In this document: piece after piece, positions 59,994-64,000 of the stretch
Layout: each line of letters starts with the position of its first letter
How positions within the stretch are numbered: position 1 is the first letter of the stretch
From: Bradyrhizobium neotropicale
Lineage (GTDB): Bacteria; Pseudomonadota; Alphaproteobacteria; Rhizobiales; Xanthobacteraceae
Assembly: GCF_001641695.1 (NCBI RefSeq)
Contig: NZ_LSEF01000114.1
Span: 62,001 to 126,000, forward strand
Reading direction: 5' to 3'
DNA: 64,000 nt
The notes under the pieces: model-generated
The model's input: the letters and a program-made list of their open reading frames with translations, nothing else
The model's database searches: none
What the model was told of the DNA's origin: nothing
Translations under genes and position numbers: made by a program

Positions 59994-61235
59994 ATGAGCC
60001 TCTACGGCATTATGCGCACCGGCGTTTCCGGAATGTCTGCGCAATCCAACAAGCTGTCGACGGTCTCGGACAACATCGCCAACGTCAACACCACCGGCTA
60101 CAAGCGGGCTTCAACCGAATTCTCCTCGCTGATCCTGAAAAGCGGTTCGGGCAACTACGACTCCGGTGCGGTCGAGACGACGGTCCGCTACGCCATCAGC
60201 GACGCCGGACATACGCAGTTCACGACATCGACGACGGACCTCGCCGTCCAGGGCAACGGCTTCTTCGTGGTGTCGGATGCCAACAACACGCAGCAATACC
60301 TGACGCGAGCCGGCTCGTTCGTGCCGGACAGCCAGGGCAATCTGGTCAACGCGGCCGGCTTCTATCTTCTGGGCAAGCAGGGTCTTGTAACCAATTTCTC
60401 GCAGAACAATCTGACGGGACTTCAGATCGTGAACATCTCTCAGGTATCGCAGGTGCCTGTGGCATCGACGCTGGCGACTGTGACCGGCAATCTGGATCCA
60501 AGCGCGGCCATCGTCCCGCCGGCAGCTCTGCCTCCCAGTCCGACGTCATATTCGTCGAAGAGTTCGATCGTGGCCTACGACAACATCGGCAACGCCAAGA
60601 AGCTCGACGTCTATATGGCTAAGACCGGATCGGTTGCCGGTACGGACACTTGGCAGATCCAGGTCTACGATTCGGCGGCGGGTACCCCGCTTGCGGGTGG
60701 TCTTGGTACGTTTACCTTCGACACGACAGCGGCCGGAAAGGGCGCGCTGGCCGCTGCATCCCCAACGTCGCTCACCGTGACTGTTCCCGGTGGCTCACTC
60801 TTCACGATCAACATGTCGGCTGTGACGCAGGTTGCCTCCAGCTTCGACTTCAAGGCGACGGTTAACGGCAGCGTTCCATCTGCCATCGAGAAGGTCGACG
60901 TTAACTCCCAGGGCGTGCTGACCGCCATCCTCAAGAATGGGCAGCAAACGCCGCTCTACACGATCATGCTCGCCGACGTTCCGAGCCCCGACAAACTCAC
61001 CCCCGAGGCGGGCAACGTCTATTCCATCAGCATGGATTCGGGAAACGCACAGGTCGGGAATGCCGCCGCTGGCGGGCGCGGCACGGTTCAATCGGGTGCG
61101 CTGGAGGATTCCAACGTCGATCTCGCGAACGAGCTGACCGCGATGATCGAAGCGCAGCGCGGCTTCACCGCCAACTCGAAGTCGTTCCAGACCGGTGCGG
61201 ACCTGCTCGACGTCGTCGTCAACCTGAAGCGCTGA
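59994..61235 (+). CDS. flgE: Flagellar hook protein FlgE
   Basis: 413 residues. N-terminus MSLYGIMRTGVSGMSAQSNKLSTVSDNIANVNTTGYKRASTEF and C-terminus GALEDSNVDLANELTAMIEAQRGFTANSKSFQTGADLLDVVVNLKR are characteristic. AAAGGAG lies about ten bases before the ATG. A gap of 108 bp after the transglycosylase may hold its own promoter. It polymerises to the hook. Confidence 0.96.
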   Translation: MSLYGIMRTGVSGMSAQSNKLSTVSDNIANVNTTGYKRASTEFSSLILKSGSGNYDSGAVETTVRYAISDAGHTQFTTSTTDLAVQGNGFFVVSDANNTQQYLTRAGSFVPDSQGNLVNAAGFYLLGKQGLVTNFSQNNLTGLQIVNISQVSQVPVASTLATVTGNLDPSAAIVPPAALPPSPTSYSSKSSIVAYDNIGNAKKLDVYMAKTGSVAGTDTWQIQVYDSAAGTPLAGGLGTFTFDTTAAGKGALAAASPTSLTVTVPGGSLFTINMSAVTQVASSFDFKATVNGSVPSAIEKVDVNSQGVLTAILKNGQQTPLYTIMLADVPSPDKLTPEAGNVYSISMDSGNAQVGNAAAGGRGTVQSGALEDSNVDLANELTAMIEAQRGFTANSKSFQTGADLLDVVVNLKR

Positions 61236-61281
61236 ATCCTTCAGCGCGGAAACTGGCCAAGAGAACGTTCAAGAGAACGCC

Positions 61282-62769
61282 ATGTCCCTTACTGCCGCTC
61301 TCGACTCCGCCCGCGCCTCGCTCATGGCCTCGGGCATCCAGTCCTCGGTCGTCTCGCGCAACATCGCCGGCGCCAGCACCGCCGGCTATTCGCGCAAGAT
61401 CACCGTGCTGGACAATCTGCCCGGCGCGGGCGTCTATGTCGCGGCGATCCAGCGCGCCGCGAGCGGCGGCCTGTTCACAAACGTGCTGACCGCGACCTCG
61501 GCATCCGCCAAGCAGAGCGCGATCTATGATGGCCTCCAGAAGATCGCGGCCGCCACGGTGGACGATCCCGAACTCGATCAGTCGCCGACGGCCCAGCTCA
61601 ACAAGCTGAAGCAGGCGTTGCAGCAATACGCCAACGCTCCCGACAACACCACGCTGGCGCAGGCGGCCGTCTCGTCCGCCAAGGACATGGCGACCTCGCT
61701 CAACCAGGCGACCCAGACCGTTCAGTCGGTCCGCGAAGGCGCCGACGCCGACATGGCGACCTCGGTCGCCAACATCAACAAGCTCCTCACCCAGTTTGAT
61801 ACCGTCAACACCGCGATCGTAAAGGGCACGATCGCCGGCGACGACGTCACCGACTATCTCGACCAGCGCGACAGCATCGTCTCGAAGCTGTCGCAGGAGG
61901 TCGGTGTCACCATGTCGATCCGCGCCAACGGCGATGCGGCGCTCTACACCGACAGCGGCGTCGTCCTGTTCGACAAGACGGCGCGGACGGTGAGCTTTGC
62001 GGCGACCAATGCCTATACGCCCGGCACGACGGGCAACGCGGTCTATATCGACGGCGTGCCGGTGACCGGCGCAAATTCCGTGATGCCGCTCAAGACCGGC
62101 AAGCTCGCCGGTCTCGCCCAACTGCGCGACAATGCCACGGTCACATATCAGAGCCAGCTCGACGAAATCGCGCGCGGCCTGATCACCGCCTTCAAGGAGA
62201 GTGATCAGTCGCCGGTTCCGACACTGGCTGACAGGCCCGGGCTGTTCACGTATCCCGGCGCGCCGACCGTGCCTGCGAGCGCGACCGTGTTGGTCGGACT
62301 TGCCGGCACGATCACGGTCGCAGCTTCCGTCGATCCGTCCGCCACCCCTGCAGGAAATCCCAATCTGCTGCGCGACGGCGCGATCAGTGGCCTTCCGGCC
62401 TACAACTACAACACCACCGGCATGGCCGGCTTCTCGACCCGGCTTCATCAGCTCGTCAGCAACATGGATGCGGCGCAGCCATTCGACACGACGACACAGG
62501 GCAAGCCGAACGGAAGCGTGATCGATTTTGCTTCGTCATCGACGAGCTGGATCGAGAACCAGCGCAAGACCGCCAACGACAACGTCCAGTACCAGAACAC
62601 GCTGCTCGACCGCAGCAACTCGGCGCTATCCAACGTCAATGGCGTCAACATGGACGACGAGATGTCGTTGATGCTCCAGGTCGAGCGCACCTATTCGGCG
62701 TCGTCGAAGCTGATCTCGACCGTCGACGACATGTTGAAGAGCCTGCTGGCCGCCGTGGGAACATCCTAA
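61282..62769 (+). CDS. flgK: Hook-filament junction protein FlgK
   Basis: 495 residues. N-terminal GIQSSVVSRNIAGASTAGYSRKITVL and C-terminal NVNGVNMDDEMSLMLQVERTYSASSKLISTVDDMLKSLL fit FlgK (HAP1). The middle is variable, with a predicted helical D1 region. It caps the hook and joins it to FlgL. The stop overlaps the flgL start. Confidence 0.94.
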   Translation: MSLTAALDSARASLMASGIQSSVVSRNIAGASTAGYSRKITVLDNLPGAGVYVAAIQRAASGGLFTNVLTATSASAKQSAIYDGLQKIAAATVDDPELDQSPTAQLNKLKQALQQYANAPDNTTLAQAAVSSAKDMATSLNQATQTVQSVREGADADMATSVANINKLLTQFDTVNTAIVKGTIAGDDVTDYLDQRDSIVSKLSQEVGVTMSIRANGDAALYTDSGVVLFDKTARTVSFAATNAYTPGTTGNAVYIDGVPVTGANSVMPLKTGKLAGLAQLRDNATVTYQSQLDEIARGLITAFKESDQSPVPTLADRPGLFTYPGAPTVPASATVLVGLAGTITVAASVDPSATPAGNPNLLRDGAISGLPAYNYNTTGMAGFSTRLHQLVSNMDAAQPFDTTTQGKPNGSVIDFASSSTSWIENQRKTANDNVQYQNTLLDRSNSALSNVNGVNMDDEMSLMLQVERTYSASSKLISTVDDMLKSLLAAVGTS

Positions 62770-63824
62770 TGATGAGCGCAAACTACATCTCGACCTTGAT
62801 GCTGTCCTCGTCGTTGAGGTACTCGATCACGAACAACCAGAGCGCGCTGAGCAAGGCGAGCAAGGAGGCGACCACCGGACGCTTCGCCGATGTCGGCCTC
62901 GAGCTCGGCACTTTGACGGGGAGCGACGCCGGCCTGCGCGCCGACATGAACTTCGCCGACCAGCTCGTCGACACCAACGAGCTCGTTGCTGGCCGTCTCG
63001 ACGTGACCCAGAACCGGATCACCCAGCTTACCACCACCGCGCAGGACTTTCTCAAGAGCCTGATCGCGTCGCGTAACGTCAACAACGGCGCGCGGATCAT
63101 TCTGCCGAGCGCGTCCGCCAACCTCCAGGACCTGATCGGAGCACTCAACCAGTCCTACAACGGCTCATACCTGTTCGGCGGTCTCAATACGCAAAACGCG
63201 CCGATCACGAACTACGTGTCCGGTTCTGCCAACAAGAACCAGGTCGACGCTGACTTCTTGGCAGCACCGCCGGCGGGCTTCGGCTTCTCGCAATCCTCGC
63301 CAAGTGTGAGCAGCATCACGCCGGCCCAGATGCAGACCTTCCTCAACACCACCTTCGATGCGGAGTTCACCGGCACGAACTGGACGAACTGGTCGTCGGC
63401 GACCAATCAACCGCTGCAGAGCCGCATCTCCACCACCGAGATCGTCGACAGCTCCGTGAGCGCCAACCAGCCCGGCTTTCAAAAGCTCGCCGAGGCCTAC
63501 ACCATGATGAGCGATCTCGGGAACACGAACCTGAGCCAGGCCACGTTCCAAGTGGTCGTCGACAAGGCCATCAGCCTCGTCGGCGGCGCTATCGACGATC
63601 TCGCCGTGCTCGGCGGCACCGTCGGCTCGGTCCAGCAGCGGATCACCGCCGCGACAGACAAGCTGAAGATCCAGCACGACATTCTCAACAATCAGATCGT
63701 CAAGCTGGAGCAGGTCGATCCGACCGAGGCCTCGGTCCGCGTCAACGCCTTGCAGACCCAGATCCAGACGGCGCTCGCGCTCACCTCGCAGCTCCAGAAG
63801 ATCAGCCTCATCAATTATCTCTGA
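62769..63824 (+). CDS. flgL: Hook-filament junction protein FlgL
   Basis: 351 residues, ATG overlapping the last base of flgK. N-terminus STLMLSSSLRYSITNNQSALSKASKEATTGRFADVGLELG is a flagellin-like D0/D1 and the C-terminal part TQIQTALALTSQLQKISLINYL closes the domain. FlgL (HAP3) joins FlgK to the filament. Confidence 0.93.
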   Translation: MMSANYISTLMLSSSLRYSITNNQSALSKASKEATTGRFADVGLELGTLTGSDAGLRADMNFADQLVDTNELVAGRLDVTQNRITQLTTTAQDFLKSLIASRNVNNGARIILPSASANLQDLIGALNQSYNGSYLFGGLNTQNAPITNYVSGSANKNQVDADFLAAPPAGFGFSQSSPSVSSITPAQMQTFLNTTFDAEFTGTNWTNWSSATNQPLQSRISTTEIVDSSVSANQPGFQKLAEAYTMMSDLGNTNLSQATFQVVVDKAISLVGGAIDDLAVLGGTVGSVQQRITAATDKLKIQHDILNNQIVKLEQVDPTEASVRVNALQTQIQTALALTSQLQKISLINYL

Positions 63825-63880
63825 GCCGGGGCTTTGCAAGCCTTGTCTCGTTGTCCGGTCTCCTGCGCAGAGTGGTTCTG

Positions 63881-64000
63881 ATGACTTTTGAAGCCTATGA
63901 AGCGGTCGTCGAAGACAGCGGCCATGAAGCGCGGGGACGCGAGCGCCGGGCTCTCAGTCTCGGCATTGACCAGCTCGAGCGGCTCCAGGGCGGGCGCTTC
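63881..64000 (+). CDS. flaF: Flagellar biosynthesis regulator FlaF (5' part, truncated by window end)
   Basis: The first 40 codons are visible: MTFEAYEAVVEDSGHEARGRERRALSLGIDQLERLQGG. The YExV...R.RE..AL..GI..L pattern is that of FlaF, which in alphaproteobacteria promotes flagellin synthesis and works with FlbT on flagellin mRNA. It lies 56 bp after flgL; flbT is expected next, outside the window. The gene runs off the end. Confidence 0.8.
   Translation, partial: MTFEAYEAVVEDSGHEARGRERRALSLGIDQLERLQGGRF

Overview
The window looks like chromosomal DNA of a Bradyrhizobium or a very close Rhizobiales relative. The evidence is a high and even GC content, frequent GTG and TTG starts, intergenic palindromic repeats of the type I remember from Bradyrhizobium, and a flagellar cluster in the gene order of rhizobia (MotC and MotE, a FliK/MotD, and flaF after flgL). 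I see no rRNA, tRNA, CRISPR array or complete insertion sequence.

Region 1 (1-12.8 kb) handles ions, drugs and arginine. A minus-strand Mrp-type cation/proton antiporter operon (mnhE-F-G-AB-C-D) lacks a separate MnhA and carries a DUF4040/MbhE-MnhB fusion. It is divergent from a two-gene RND efflux system. Next come an ArcD-type antiporter and arginine deiminase (arcD-arcA), an outer-membrane beta-barrel protein and a small exported protein. Imperfect 44-bp inverted repeats bracket the RND operon.

Region 2 (12.8-18.8 kb) holds a NarL-type histidine kinase with two consecutive paralogous response regulators, a small conserved-looking protein, and a divergent TetR/MATE pair that shares a 43-bp double palindrome.

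Region 3 (18.9-35 kb) is metabolic and accessory. It has a MetQ-like binding protein; an FMN-monooxygenase / CMD / alkylhydroperoxidase-like trio joined to a Liv-type ABC transporter; a NiCoT nickel/cobalt permease behind a near-consensus NikR box; a HerA-like ATPase; a YkgJ-type cysteine-cluster protein; and a ketopantoate-reductase-like protein. A repeat-rich 1.6-kb gap follows, then a MarR regulator with a C-terminal cysteine cluster.

Region 4 (35-64 kb) is almost wholly a flagellar locus with 310-312 aa flagellins, the thin (lateral) type in Bradyrhizobium. fliI-flgF-DUF1217 run leftward. motA-fliM-orf-fliN-fliG-flhB-flgBC-fliE-flgGAI-motE-flgH-fliL-fliP run rightward, followed by three tandem flagellin genes, fliF-fliH-like-motB-motC-fliK(motD)-lytic transglycosylase, flgE-flgK-flgL and the start of flaF. 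Together these encode the switch, export gate, rod, rings, stator and its periplasmic helpers, hook, junction proteins and filament.

The most striking signal is in front of each flagellin gene. A structured 5' leader of about 80 nt has stems that are kept by compensatory changes across the three copies, and it ends in a sequence complementary to that gene's own ribosome-binding region. I take it to be the flg-Rhizobiales RNA motif (named from memory). The covariation and the predicted RBS-masking helix are readable directly in the sequence.
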